From Halorubrum alkaliphilum (GTDB taxonomy: Archaea; Halobacteriota; Halobacteria; Halobacteriales; Haloferacaceae), in contig NZ_JAGGKQ010000001.1 of assembly GCF_017873815.1 (NCBI RefSeq), forward strand, positions 186,001 through 250,000: a stretch of 64,000 nucleotides of DNA, given 5' to 3'. The notes below the pieces were generated by a model. The model did no database searches, was not told where the DNA came from, and saw only the letters and a list, made by a program, of their open reading frames with translations. Position 1 is the stretch's first letter. Each line of letters opens with the position of its first letter. Shown here piece after piece: positions 35,675 to 43,981 of this stretch. Both the position numbers and the translations under genes were made by a program.

Positions 35675-36655
35675 TTACTTCGATCCCGTCGTCGCCGCCC
35701 CCGACCGACTCAGTGGCTCGCCGTCGACGGGTTCGTCCGGGTTCGCCTCGCTCGCTGCCGCAGACAACCCGAGTTCGGGGTCGAGATCGGTTCCCTCGCG
35801 GACGTGGACGGTCCCGCGGTGGACCGCGATGGCGTCGGCGAGGTGGAGCCGGACGGCCTCCAACAGAACCTCGGCTTCGAGGGGCTGTCCGCGGCGCTTG
35901 ATCTCGGCGACGTCCGCGCCGTCGGGCACGTCGAAGGCCCGCTGTGCGATGACGGGCCCCTGATCGAGATCGGTCGTCACGTAGTGGGACGTAACGCCGG
36001 CGATCCAGACCCCCGCATCCTTCGCTTGTCGGTACGCCTCCGCACCGGGGAACGCCGGAAGCAGGGAGGGGTGGACGTTGATGATCCGCCCCTCGTAGCG
36101 GAAGACGACCTCCGGCGAGAGGATCCGCATGTAGCGGGCCAGTGCGATCAGGTCGATGTCGTACTCCGCGAGCAGGTCGAGCAGTCGTTTCTCGTCGGTG
36201 CTGCCGTTCCCGTCGCCGACGTCGTAGAAGGGTTTGTCGTAGCGCTCCGCGAGCGACCTGAGATCGCCGCGGTTGCCGATCACGACCGGTATCTCCGCCT
36301 CGCCGGACTCGGCCAACTCGCCGTTCGCCTCCGCTTCGAGCATCGCCTCGGGGACGTGCGTCTCCTTCGTCACGAGCAGCGCGACCCGCCTCGCGTCGCG
36401 ATCACTCGGGAACCGAACTTGGATGTCGACGTCGAGTTCACGACCGAGTTCGGCGAGCGCCCGTCGAAGTTCACCCTTGGACGTGTCCATCTCCGCGGCG
36501 TCGACCCGGGTCGTCATCCGGAAGACGCCGTCTCGGACCGCCTGATCGAGGTCCTCGATGTTGATCCCGCGCTCGAACAGCAGCGAGGTGACGCGCGCGA
36601 TGATTCCCGTGTCGTCTCCTCCGACGACCGTGATCTCGGTCAGTTCGCGGGTCAT
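35675..36655 (-). CDS. purU: formyltetrahydrofolate deformylase-like protein with ACT domain
   Basis: A 326-residue protein. The N-terminal ACT domain begins ITVVGGDDTGIIARVTSLL. The formyltransferase-fold domain has the catalytic pattern INVHPSLLPAFPGA and GVTSHYVTTDLDQGPVIAQ, with the Asn-His-Asp triad. Such enzymes release formate from 10-formyltetrahydrofolate, supplying formate for purine synthesis. The ATG at 36655 starts just before the ACT domain. The C-terminal tail (~30 residues) is disordered. It is divergent from purS, and the shared intergenic region carries a palindrome. Confidence 0.9.
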   Translation of the reverse strand: MTRELTEITVVGGDDTGIIARVTSLLFERGINIEDLDQAVRDGVFRMTTRVDAAEMDTSKGELRRALAELGRELDVDIQVRFPSDRDARRVALLVTKETHVPEAMLEAEANGELAESGEAEIPVVIGNRGDLRSLAERYDKPFYDVGDGNGSTDEKRLLDLLAEYDIDLIALARYMRILSPEVVFRYEGRIINVHPSLLPAFPGAEAYRQAKDAGVWIAGVTSHYVTTDLDQGPVIAQRAFDVPDGADVAEIKRRGQPLEAEVLLEAVRLHLADAIAVHRGTVHVREGTDLDPELGLSAAASEANPDEPVDGEPLSRSGAATTGSK

Positions 36656-36780
36656 GCGCCGATCACCTCCGCCGGTTCGAACGATGGCATATGAACACTG
36701 AAGAACACGACGGGGTTTTTCCCTTTCGTTCCGGGCGGAGCCTGCCACCCGGTCGATCGACCACTACATATTCACGTATG

Positions 36781-36816
36781 TGTGTATAAACCGCGTTCCA
36801 AAACGGTTTTTACACA
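36781..36816. promoter_or_regulatory. inverted repeat over the purS promoter
   Basis: TGTGTATAAACCG (36781-36793) and CGGTTTTTACACA (36804-36816) are complementary at 12 of 13 positions with a 10-base spacer. The right arm covers the probable TATA box of purS (GGTTTTTAC, about 26 bases before the ATG at 36837). The location between divergent purU and purSQ suggests an operator for a purine-responsive regulator. Confidence 0.6.
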
Positions 36817-36836
36817 CGACTCCGCACTACCGGACA

Positions 36837-37088
36837 ATGAGCGAATTCACCGCGACCGTGACGGTTCGGCTGAAGCGGGGCGTGCTCGACCCGGAGGCCG
36901 AGACGACGAAGCAGGCGCTCGAACGCCTCGGGTTCGAGCTGTCGGCGTTGCGGTCGGCCGACCGCTTCGAGATCGATCTTGAGGCGCCTGACGCCGACGC
37001 GGCGGCCGAGCGAGCCGACGAGATGGCCGAGCGGCTGCTCGCGAACCCGACGATCCACGATTACGATGTCGCGGTGACGGAACGATGA
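36837..37088 (+). CDS. purS: phosphoribosylformylglycinamidine synthase subunit PurS
   Basis: An 83-residue subunit of the PurLSQ complex, which converts FGAR to FGAM. It opens TVTVRLKRGVLDPEAETTKQALERLG, the PurS signature. The ATG at 36837 starts the conserved domain; in-frame codons upstream fall inside the promoter palindrome and are excluded. Its stop overlaps the purQ start (ATGA), so the two are co-translated. Confidence 0.93.
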   Translation: MSEFTATVTVRLKRGVLDPEAETTKQALERLGFELSALRSADRFEIDLEAPDADAAAERADEMAERLLANPTIHDYDVAVTER

Positions 37089-37765
37089 CGGTCTCGGTGG
37101 TCCAGTTCGGCGGCTCCAACTGCGACCGCGACGCGGTCCGCGCCCTGCGCCACCTTGGGATCGACGCCGAGCGCGTCTGGCACGAGGACGGGCTGCCCGC
37201 CGAGACCGACGGGATCGTCCTCCCGGGCGGATTCTCTTATGGCGACTACCTCCGCGCGGGAGCGATGGCCGCTCGCGCACCCGTCATGAACGAGGTCCGC
37301 GCCGCAGCCGAGGACGGGGTCCCCGTGCTCGGCGTCTGTAACGGCGCGCAGATCGGCTCGGAGTCGGGACTCACTCCCGGCGCGTTCACGACGAACGCCT
37401 CCGCGCGGTTCCAGTGTGAGCCGGTCCATCTCCGTGTCGAGCGCGCGGACACCCCGTGGACCGCCGCCTACAACGCGGGCGACGTGATCGAGGTTCCCAT
37501 CGCCCACGGCGAGGGTCGCTTCGAGATCAACGACGACGCCTACGACAACCTCGTTGCCGACGACCGCGTCCTCTTCCGCTACTGTGACGCCGAAGGAGAG
37601 GTCACCGACGCGGCTAATCCCAACGGCTCGACCGGCAACGTCGCCGGCGTCCTCGGCGAGCGCGAAACGGTCGCCGTGTTGATGCCACACCCTGAGCGAG
37701 CAACCCTTCCGGACGTGGCAACGAGTACGGACGGGCAGGGGATCCTGCGGGCGTTCGCCGAGTAG
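37085..37765 (+). CDS. purQ: phosphoribosylformylglycinamidine synthase subunit PurQ
   Basis: A 226-residue class I glutamine amidotransferase. It starts VVQFGGSNCDRDAVRAL, has GGFSYGDYLRAGA, and the nucleophile cysteine in GVCNGAQIGSESG. The catalytic His and Glu are in MPHPERA near the C terminus. It supplies ammonia from glutamine to PurL. It overlaps purS by four bases. purL is not in the window. Confidence 0.96.
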   Translation: MTVSVVQFGGSNCDRDAVRALRHLGIDAERVWHEDGLPAETDGIVLPGGFSYGDYLRAGAMAARAPVMNEVRAAAEDGVPVLGVCNGAQIGSESGLTPGAFTTNASARFQCEPVHLRVERADTPWTAAYNAGDVIEVPIAHGEGRFEINDDAYDNLVADDRVLFRYCDAEGEVTDAANPNGSTGNVAGVLGERETVAVLMPHPERATLPDVATSTDGQGILRAFAE

Positions 37766-37828
37766 CGCCGTCTCGGAAACCCTTGTGCCGTTGGGGCGAT
37801 TTAAGAGTGCCCGGCACCACCGGTCGGT

Positions 37829-39625
37829 ATGAGCCAGCAGGAACCGCAGCCGGACGACGCCGCGGACGCGGACGACCGCGGTCGCGACGACGCCGACCGC
37901 TTCGCGGGCAAAAAGGACGAGAATCTTCGAAGTAGAGACGTGACCGAGGGCGCTGATAAAGCCCCCCACCGATCGATGTTCCGCGCGATGGGATTCGACG
38001 ACGAGGATCTCTCTTCGCCCATCGTCGGCGTGCCGAACCCCGCAGCCGACATCACGCCGTGTAACGTCCACCTCGACGACGTCGCCGATGCGGCCATCGA
38101 CGGCATCGACGACGCCGGCGGGATGCCGATCGAGTTCGGCACCGTCACCATCTCCGACGCCATCTCGATGGGAACGGAGGGGATGAAAGCCAGCCTCATC
38201 TCCCGAGAAGTGATCGCCGACAGCGTCGAACTCGTCTCCTTCGGCGAGCGCATGGACGCCCTCGTGACGATCGCGGGCTGTGACAAGAACCTTCCCGGGA
38301 TGATGATGGCGGCAATCCGGACGGATCTCCCGAGCGTGTTCTGCTACGGCGGCTCGATCATGCCCGGCCAACACGACGGTCGCGACGTCACCATCGTCCA
38401 AGTGTTCGAGGGCGTCGGCGCGTACGCGGAAGGCGACATGAGCGGCGAGGAGCTCGACGAGTTGGAGCGACACGCTTGCCCCGGCGCGGGCTCGTGTGGC
38501 GGAATGTTCACCGCGAACACGATGGCGTCCATCTCGGAGGCGCTCGGGCTCGCGCCGCTCGGCTCGGCCTCCCCGCCCGCGGAGGACGAGGAGCGCTACG
38601 AGGTGGCCGCGGAGGCCGGCGAACTCGTCCTCGACTGTATCGAGAACGACCGCCGACCCTCGGACGTCCTCTCACGGAAGTCCTTCGAGAACGCCATCGC
38701 GCTCCAGACCGCCATGGGCGGCTCGACAAACGCGGTGCTTCACCTGCTCGCGCTCGCCGCGGAGGCCGACGTCGACCTAACGATCGACGATTTCGACGAG
38801 ATCTCCCGGCGGACCCCGAAGATAGCGAACCTCCAGCCCGGCGGTGCCCGCGTGATGAACGACCTCCACGAGGTCGGCGGCGTCCCGGTCGTGATCCGAC
38901 GGCTGCTGGAAGCCGACCTGTTCCACGGCGACGCGATGACCGTCACCGGGCGAACGATCGCCGAGGAGATCGCCGAGCTGGAGGCGAGCGGCGAGCTCCC
39001 CGACGACGACGAGATCGAGTCCGACTTCCTCTACTCCGTCGACGACCCGAAGGAGGCGGAGGGCGCGATCAAGATCCTGAAAGGGAACCTCGCGCCGGAG
39101 GGCGCAGTCCTGAAAGTGACCGGCGACGACGCCTTCTATCACGAGGGGCCCGCCCGCGTATTCGAGAACGAGGAGGACGCCATGGAGTACGTCCAGTCCG
39201 GCGCGATCGAGTCCGGCGATGTCATCGTCATCCGCAACGAAGGGCCGACCGGCGGCCCAGGGATGCGCGAGATGCTCGGCGTGACGGCCGCGGTCGTCGG
39301 CGCGGGCCACGAGGAGGACGTTGCGCTGCTCACCGACGGTCGCTTCTCCGGCGGTACCCGCGGCCCGATGATCGGCCACGTCGCCCCCGAGGCCGCCGAC
39401 GGCGGTCCGATCGGGCTCATCGAGGACGGCGACCACGTTACCGTCGACATCCCGAACCGCGACCTCTCGGTCGACCTCTCGGACGACGAGTTCGACGAGC
39501 GAGCCGACGAGTGGGAACGGCCGGAACCCCCGTACGACGGCGGCGTGCTCGCGAAGTACTACCGGGACTTCTCGTCGGCATCAATCGGCGCAGTGACCAA
39601 CCCGCGGCTCACGCGCGACGAATGA
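37829..39625 (+). CDS. ilvD: dihydroxy-acid dehydratase
   Basis: A 598-residue iron-sulfur enzyme of valine, leucine and isoleucine synthesis. Cluster cysteines occur in [17 protein letters not shown] and [12 protein letters not shown]; other family motifs are [23 protein letters not shown] and [10 protein letters not shown]. An acidic N-terminal extension of ~35 residues precedes the conserved [21 protein letters not shown]. Full length and intact. Other branched-chain genes are not in the window. Confidence 0.97.
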   Translation: MSQQEPQPDDAADADDRGRDDADRFAGKKDENLRSRDVTEGADKAPHRSMFRAMGFDDEDLSSPIVGVPNPAADITPCNVHLDDVADAAIDGIDDAGGMPIEFGTVTISDAISMGTEGMKASLISREVIADSVELVSFGERMDALVTIAGCDKNLPGMMMAAIRTDLPSVFCYGGSIMPGQHDGRDVTIVQVFEGVGAYAEGDMSGEELDELERHACPGAGSCGGMFTANTMASISEALGLAPLGSASPPAEDEERYEVAAEAGELVLDCIENDRRPSDVLSRKSFENAIALQTAMGGSTNAVLHLLALAAEADVDLTIDDFDEISRRTPKIANLQPGGARVMNDLHEVGGVPVVIRRLLEADLFHGDAMTVTGRTIAEEIAELEASGELPDDDEIESDFLYSVDDPKEAEGAIKILKGNLAPEGAVLKVTGDDAFYHEGPARVFENEEDAMEYVQSGAIESGDVIVIRNEGPTGGPGMREMLGVTAAVVGAGHEEDVALLTDGRFSGGTRGPMIGHVAPEAADGGPIGLIEDGDHVTVDIPNRDLSVDLSDDEFDERADEWERPEPPYDGGVLAKYYRDFSSASIGAVTNPRLTRDE

Positions 39626-39801
39626 CGGCCCTCACGGGCGAGTAGAAACGACGACGAGAATCGGTTGGACGGGGCACTTCGAGCCCAACGGAACTATTGA
39701 ACCCTGTACTTCAGACGTGTTCTCGCCTGAAACACCCGTTCGGTGACGAGTGCGTAGTGATCAATTTCGGGAGTAGGTCTCACAATACGTTGGCGCTCTT
39801 C
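39626..39801. other. intergenic DNA after ilvD
   Basis: About 175 bases with lower G+C than the neighbours and no reading frame of note. I see no promoter or terminator I would defend. It runs into the MITE-like element and then repeat copy B. Confidence 0.3.
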
Positions 39802-39939
39802 TGTAGGAGATTGTTGATACAGCTCAGTCGAACTCGAAGTGAGTGCTAAACCCCACGAAGATCGGTTTATGAGATGATTCTTGAACCGAAGACAAATCCG
39901 TCAAACCGCAAGAAGGCAGACCATCAACAATCATCTACA
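39802..39939. mobile_element. MITE-like element with 17-base inverted repeats
   Basis: TGTAGGAGATTGTTGAT at 39802-39818 and its near-complement at 39923-39939 (15 of 17 positions) enclose 104 bases without a gene. The size and ends fit a miniature inverted-repeat element or an internally deleted insertion sequence. No clear target-site duplication is visible next to the ends, and I cannot name the parent family. Confidence 0.45.
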
Positions 39940-39949
39940 CATGAGCGAT

Positions 39950-40580
39950 ACGTTGGAGTTGTTGTTTATAAGTGGACTAGTGGTGCTGCTGGCAGCTGTT
40001 TATAAATAGACGAGGATATGAAGAACTACTGAAAAGCTCTAGCCACCTGTTTATAAGCGATTGACTACTGATCGACGGTTAAGACCTCCAAAGCCCCAGC
40101 CGTGCGAACGCCTACGCCGCCCGCACGGCAGCGAGGCTCCGTGCCTCGGGCAGCCGGACGTAGTCCGGCGACTGCCCCTTTGAGTCCCACCCCACACAGC
40201 ACCCGCACCTCACGCCTCCCCAACCTCGTCACCGGCGGCTTTGCCGCCGGTTGCTAGCGAGAGCTCCGCTCTCGCCCTGTCGCTGGCGGCTGCTGCCGCC
40301 AGCGACTCCAGCGAGAATCGAAGATTCTCTGGCAGTCGGGCGACGCCCGACGACCTCGCGCCGTCGTCGCCGGCGCTACGCGCCGGCTGCCAGAGGGACC
40401 TTCGGTCCCTCGCGGTTCGCGCCCTTTTGAGGGCGCGAACCGGGGCGCGCCACCGCGTTGTCCATTTATATATGGTCGTCGCAGCTGCTCACAGTTCTTT
40501 TAAATACGCTCTCGTTGCCATCGATCTGAGAGACCTACTCCCGGCATCACTCACTACTGCGTCTGTACTGAGCGATTAGG
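39950..40580 (+). repeat. long intergenic repeat, copy B (hairpin-rich)
   Basis: In order: three TTTATAA boxes (about 39963, 39998 and 40049), CCTCCAAAGCCCC (40085-40097), CTGCCCCTTTGAGTCCCACC (40172-40191), GCACCTCACGCCTCCCCA (40205-40222) and a dense hairpin array (about 40100-40450). Then come the TCCATTTATATATGGT palindrome (40461-40476) and a TTTTAAATACG tail. Hairpins include CCGGCGG-CTTTG-CCGCCGG type stems, CGAGAGC/GCTCTCG, TCGGGCGACGCCCGA and AGGGACCTTCGGTCCCT. Copies A and C share the order of cores. It does not encode a protein. Confidence 0.75.
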
Positions 40581-40719
40581 GGAAACTCAACAGTTGCTGA
40601 GGACTCCAACGAAGCCAACTCAAGCGGAGGGGACTGACAAGGGGGGACCGGGACGAGAAACCACATGAGGGATCGGGACGAGTCGGGGGAGATCGGGTTC
40701 GATCTCCGCGATCAGCTCA

Positions 40720-40989
40720 TTACGCGTTTGGCTCCCCCTCGATGTCGACGCCGCCGTCAGTCTCGGCCGTGCGGATGGATTCGGCACACCAGACGTTGCT
40801 CCGGCGACCCGCACGCGACAGCTCTAGCTCGACGACCGAGCCGGCCGGCAGCTCCGCAACCTGCTCCCGAGCCGTCTCGTCGGCGTAGTCGACGATGTGG
40901 TACGTCTCATTACGTGGATGTGCACGTACAGTGGCGTGATCGTGATCGTTCTGTTCGGAAATGACGGTGAACGCGTTTGACTTCGTCAT
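40720..40989 (-). CDS. small conserved haloarchaeal protein of unknown function
   Basis: An 89-residue acidic soluble protein. It has ATVRAHPRNETYHIVDYADE and a beta-rich middle (AGSVVELELSRAGRRSNVW), which suggest a small beta-barrel fold. It resembles small haloarchaeal proteins I have seen but I cannot name the family with confidence. It is separated from repeat copy B by ~140 bases in which I see nothing. Confidence 0.55.
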   Translation of the reverse strand: MTKSNAFTVISEQNDHDHATVRAHPRNETYHIVDYADETAREQVAELPAGSVVELELSRAGRRSNVWCAESIRTAETDGGVDIEGEPNA

Positions 40990-41214
40990 CTTAACCGCTA
41001 ATTCTTGGACATCCTATTTCAATACTTCGTATAGTGACACCGATCGTCCGGGAGGGGGTAATAGGAATATAAGGTGGCGTAGAGCGCATCCCGTCCACCG
41101 CTCCTCGCTGCCACTGTGACGGGTATCGCGAGAGACACCGGGGATGAGGATCGGCGCGTGTTCGGACCCGTTTTCGGCGGGCCGGCCTTCTCCGGCGGGA
41201 ACCGGATCAGTACG

Positions 41215-41225
41215 TATTTTTTATA
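41215..41225 (+). promoter_or_regulatory. TATA box of the NYN-domain gene
   Basis: TATTTTTTATA lies about 25 bases before the ATG at 41245, the normal haloarchaeal leaderless spacing. This supports the chosen start over longer upstream readings. Confidence 0.65.
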
Positions 41226-41244
41226 CGGTCCTCGTTCGGATCGT

Positions 41245-41865
41245 ATGGACACCAGTAGTCGGGACGACGAAGACGCGGTCGGCGTCGCGCTGTTCGTCGA
41301 CGGCCCGAACGTGTTGCGCGAGGAGTTCGACGTCGACCTCGACGACGTCCGAGAAGCGGCAGAAGCCGAGGGACAGCTCGTGACGACGCGGCTGTACCTC
41401 GACGAGCACGCCACGCCCGGCCTGATACAGGCCGCGGAGGCCCGCGGCTTCGAGGTGATCGTGACCAGCGGCGACGTCGACGTGAAACTCGCGGTCGACG
41501 CCGCCCGGTTCGCCGCCGAAGGGCGGATGTCGACGCTCGCGGTCGCTTCCCGTGACACGGACTTCAAACCCGTACTGGAGACGGCCAACGGGTACGGAAT
41601 TCGGACGCTCGCCATCGCCCCGGGGGCGTTCGGGCGGTCGGACGCGCTCCGCAACGCCGCCACCGACTCGGTGACGCTCGACGACGAGGAGAGCGGGGGG
41701 AACTCGGGGAGCCACGAGGAAAACGAAGCGGGGGGAACCGGAGGACTGGAGGAGGGAAACGGGAGTCGCGGGGGAAACGGAACGCGGACGGAGACCGGTA
41801 CGGAACGCGAGACGGGGACGACGACGGGGCGTGGTGGCGATAGCGCCGACTCCGAGGCGAACTGA
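41245..41865 (+). CDS. NYN-domain (PIN-like) protein
   Basis: A 206-residue protein. Residues ~12-140 form a NYN/LabA-type PIN-like nuclease fold: VALFVDGPNVLREEF supplies the first conserved Asp and Asn, SGDVDVKLAVDAARFA and VASRDTDFKPVL supply further acidic metal ligands. The rest is a low-complexity Gly/Glu/Thr/Asn tail, unusually repetitive and likely disordered. Relatives act as RNases in RNA turnover. A strong TATA box 25 bases upstream supports the start. Confidence 0.8.
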   Translation: MDTSSRDDEDAVGVALFVDGPNVLREEFDVDLDDVREAAEAEGQLVTTRLYLDEHATPGLIQAAEARGFEVIVTSGDVDVKLAVDAARFAAEGRMSTLAVASRDTDFKPVLETANGYGIRTLAIAPGAFGRSDALRNAATDSVTLDDEESGGNSGSHEENEAGGTGGLEEGNGSRGGNGTRTETGTERETGTTTGRGGDSADSEAN

Positions 41866-41921
41866 CGGGACCTGATCGGATCCGGGAGCTACCGCAGAGG
41901 CGGTCGCCGTCGCCAGCGTCG

Positions 41922-42590
41922 TCACCCGTTCCGGTCGATCCGTCGACCGTCCCGGACCCGCCCGAGGATCACCGACACGACCCCGCTGGCTCCGGCAACG
42001 ATCGTAACGATCCCGACCGTCGCGGGGACGAGCCCGAACCGAGCGATCGCCGCGTCGATGCCGAGTCGGACGTAGCCGAGGGTGGGGATCGACCCGAGCG
42101 CTTTGGCGTGGACCCACTCCTCACGAACTACCGGTGAGATCCCCGTACTCTGGTCGTAGCCGTCGTTCGCGTCGCCGTACGTCACGTAGCCGTCGTGGGG
42201 GGCGGGACACGAACGGAGTTCGACACAGTCGTCGTCGACCCGGTCCGGATCAGCGCGTTCGGTCCAGTCCTCGCCGGCCGTTACCGCGAACGCGGCCCGG
42301 TGAAGGATCGGTCGATCCGGAACGTTCGGCGACGTGAACACGACGACATCGCCGGATCCACCGAGCCGTTCCGGGGGCTCGTCCTCGTCGCTTCCGACCA
42401 CGCCTTCTCCCCACGGGGACCGGTCCGTCGCGGTCACCACGACCAGATCCCCGCGCTCGACGCCGGGGGCCATGCTGTCGCTCTCGACGGCGACGAGCGG
42501 TGGCCACGCTCCCGCGGTACCGATGGCGAACGCTACGAGCAGGAGGACGGCGAGGAGGGAACCGACGTATCCGCTCCGGGAGCCGTTCAC
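41922..42590 (-). CDS. signal peptidase I (S26 family)
   Basis: A 222-residue membrane protease that cleaves Sec signal peptides. The N-terminal helix (residues ~8-32) is followed by the active-site VESDSMAPGVERGDLVVV with S39, and by ILHRAA with H97, the Ser/His pair of the archaeal/ER type rather than the bacterial Ser/Lys. A GDANDGYD motif and a C-terminal membrane segment (~residues 180-210) follow. It stands alone between NYN and gcvT genes. Confidence 0.88.
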   Translation of the reverse strand: MNGSRSGYVGSLLAVLLLVAFAIGTAGAWPPLVAVESDSMAPGVERGDLVVVTATDRSPWGEGVVGSDEDEPPERLGGSGDVVVFTSPNVPDRPILHRAAFAVTAGEDWTERADPDRVDDDCVELRSCPAPHDGYVTYGDANDGYDQSTGISPVVREEWVHAKALGSIPTLGYVRLGIDAAIARFGLVPATVGIVTIVAGASGVVSVILGRVRDGRRIDRNG

Positions 42591-42718
42591 GGATCACTCG
42601 GCGGGTGCGTCGGACTTGAGACTATCGGCGACTCCCGGTTGCGGCATCGACCGTATGAGATGGACCTTCGAACCGACCCGATAGCAAGACCTTAGGTCCG
42701 CCCGGGGGACGTACCGAC

Positions 42719-43900
42719 ATGACCGATCGGACCCCGCCACTCCACGGCGTTCACGAGGCTCGCGGCGCGACGTTCACCGACTTCGGGGGCTGGGAGATGC
42801 CCGTCGAGTTCGATTCCATTCGGGAGGAACACGCCGCCGTTCGCGAGTCGGTCGGGGCGTTCGACGTCTCCCATATGGGAGAGATAGAGGTGTCCGGCCC
42901 GGACGCGACGGCCCTGTTGAACCGACTCACGACCAACGACGTGGCCGCGCTTGATCCCGGCGAATCCCAGTACGCGGCTATCACGAACGGGGACGGCGTC
43001 ATGCTCGACGACACCGTCGTCTACCGGCTCCCGGACGGGATCGGAGCCGGATCGGCGGCTCGGACGCTGCCGGACCTCGACGAGGACCTCGACGCGTCAA
43101 CGGGCGACCCCGCGTACCTCTTCGTCCCGAACGCGGGCCACGACGTCGAAACGCTCGACCGGTTCGTCGAGCACCGCGACGAATGGGCACTGGACGCCAC
43201 CGTCGAGAACACGACCGACGACTGGGCGATGATCGCCGTTCAGGGGCCGGACGCGGCCGAATCGATGCCCGGTGCTGCGGGGAACGACGCCGAGGGCGTC
43301 GTCGATCTCTCCCGGTTCGAGGCGACGGTCGCAACGCTTGACGGGGTCGCAAGCTGGGTTGCTCGCACGGGCTACACCGGCGAGGACGGCTTCGAGGTCA
43401 TGTGTCCCGCGGGCGACGCCGAGGCGGTCTGGTCCGCGTTCGTCGACGGGGCGGCCGACGCACAGCCCTGTGGACTCGGCGCTCGCGACACGCTCCGCAT
43501 GGAAATGGGATTCCTCCTGTCCGGGCAGGACTTCGATCCGGAGGCCGAGCCGCGAACCCCCTACGAGGCGGGTATCGGCTTCGTCGTGAAGCTCGACACC
43601 GAGTTCGTCGGGCGGGACGCGCTGGAGGCCGAACGTGAGGCGGGCGGTCCGGCCGAGACGTTCACCGGGATCAAACTCCTCGAACGCGGCGTCCCGCGGA
43701 ACGGGTACGCCGTGACCGACGGCGACCTGACACGGGTCGGCCATCTCACTTCGGGGACGATGAGCCCGACCCTGGACGAGCCGATCGGGCTGGGCTATCT
43801 CCACGAGGAGTACGCGGAGCCGGGAACCGAGGTGAACGTGGTCGTGCGGGGCGACGAGAAGCGCGCCGAGGTCGTCGAGCCCCCGTTCCTCGACCGCTGA
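42719..43900 (+). CDS. gcvT: glycine cleavage system aminomethyltransferase (T protein)
   Basis: A 393-residue enzyme that takes the aminomethyl group from the H protein to tetrahydrofolate. It starts PPLHGVHEARGATFTDFGGWEMPVEF, and contains GVMLDDTVVYR, the folate-domain GYTGEDGFEV, and LGARDTLRMEMG. An acidic insertion around residues 100-130 is haloarchaeal. gcvH and gcvP are not nearby in the window. A likely promoter lies immediately upstream in the space shared with the signal peptidase gene. Confidence 0.93.
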   Translation: MTDRTPPLHGVHEARGATFTDFGGWEMPVEFDSIREEHAAVRESVGAFDVSHMGEIEVSGPDATALLNRLTTNDVAALDPGESQYAAITNGDGVMLDDTVVYRLPDGIGAGSAARTLPDLDEDLDASTGDPAYLFVPNAGHDVETLDRFVEHRDEWALDATVENTTDDWAMIAVQGPDAAESMPGAAGNDAEGVVDLSRFEATVATLDGVASWVARTGYTGEDGFEVMCPAGDAEAVWSAFVDGAADAQPCGLGARDTLRMEMGFLLSGQDFDPEAEPRTPYEAGIGFVVKLDTEFVGRDALEAEREAGGPAETFTGIKLLERGVPRNGYAVTDGDLTRVGHLTSGTMSPTLDEPIGLGYLHEEYAEPGTEVNVVVRGDEKRAEVVEPPFLDR

Positions 43901-43981
43901 GGAGAGCAGCACCTGCGCTACCTAGCCGGCCGCGACCTCCGCCCGACACGCTTAACACCGGAACCCGTCGAAAGGCGTGTA

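Noticed and set aside
39874-39960. Possible transposase fragment in the MITE-like element
   Set aside because: All frames are interrupted within a few codons and no transposase motif can be read.
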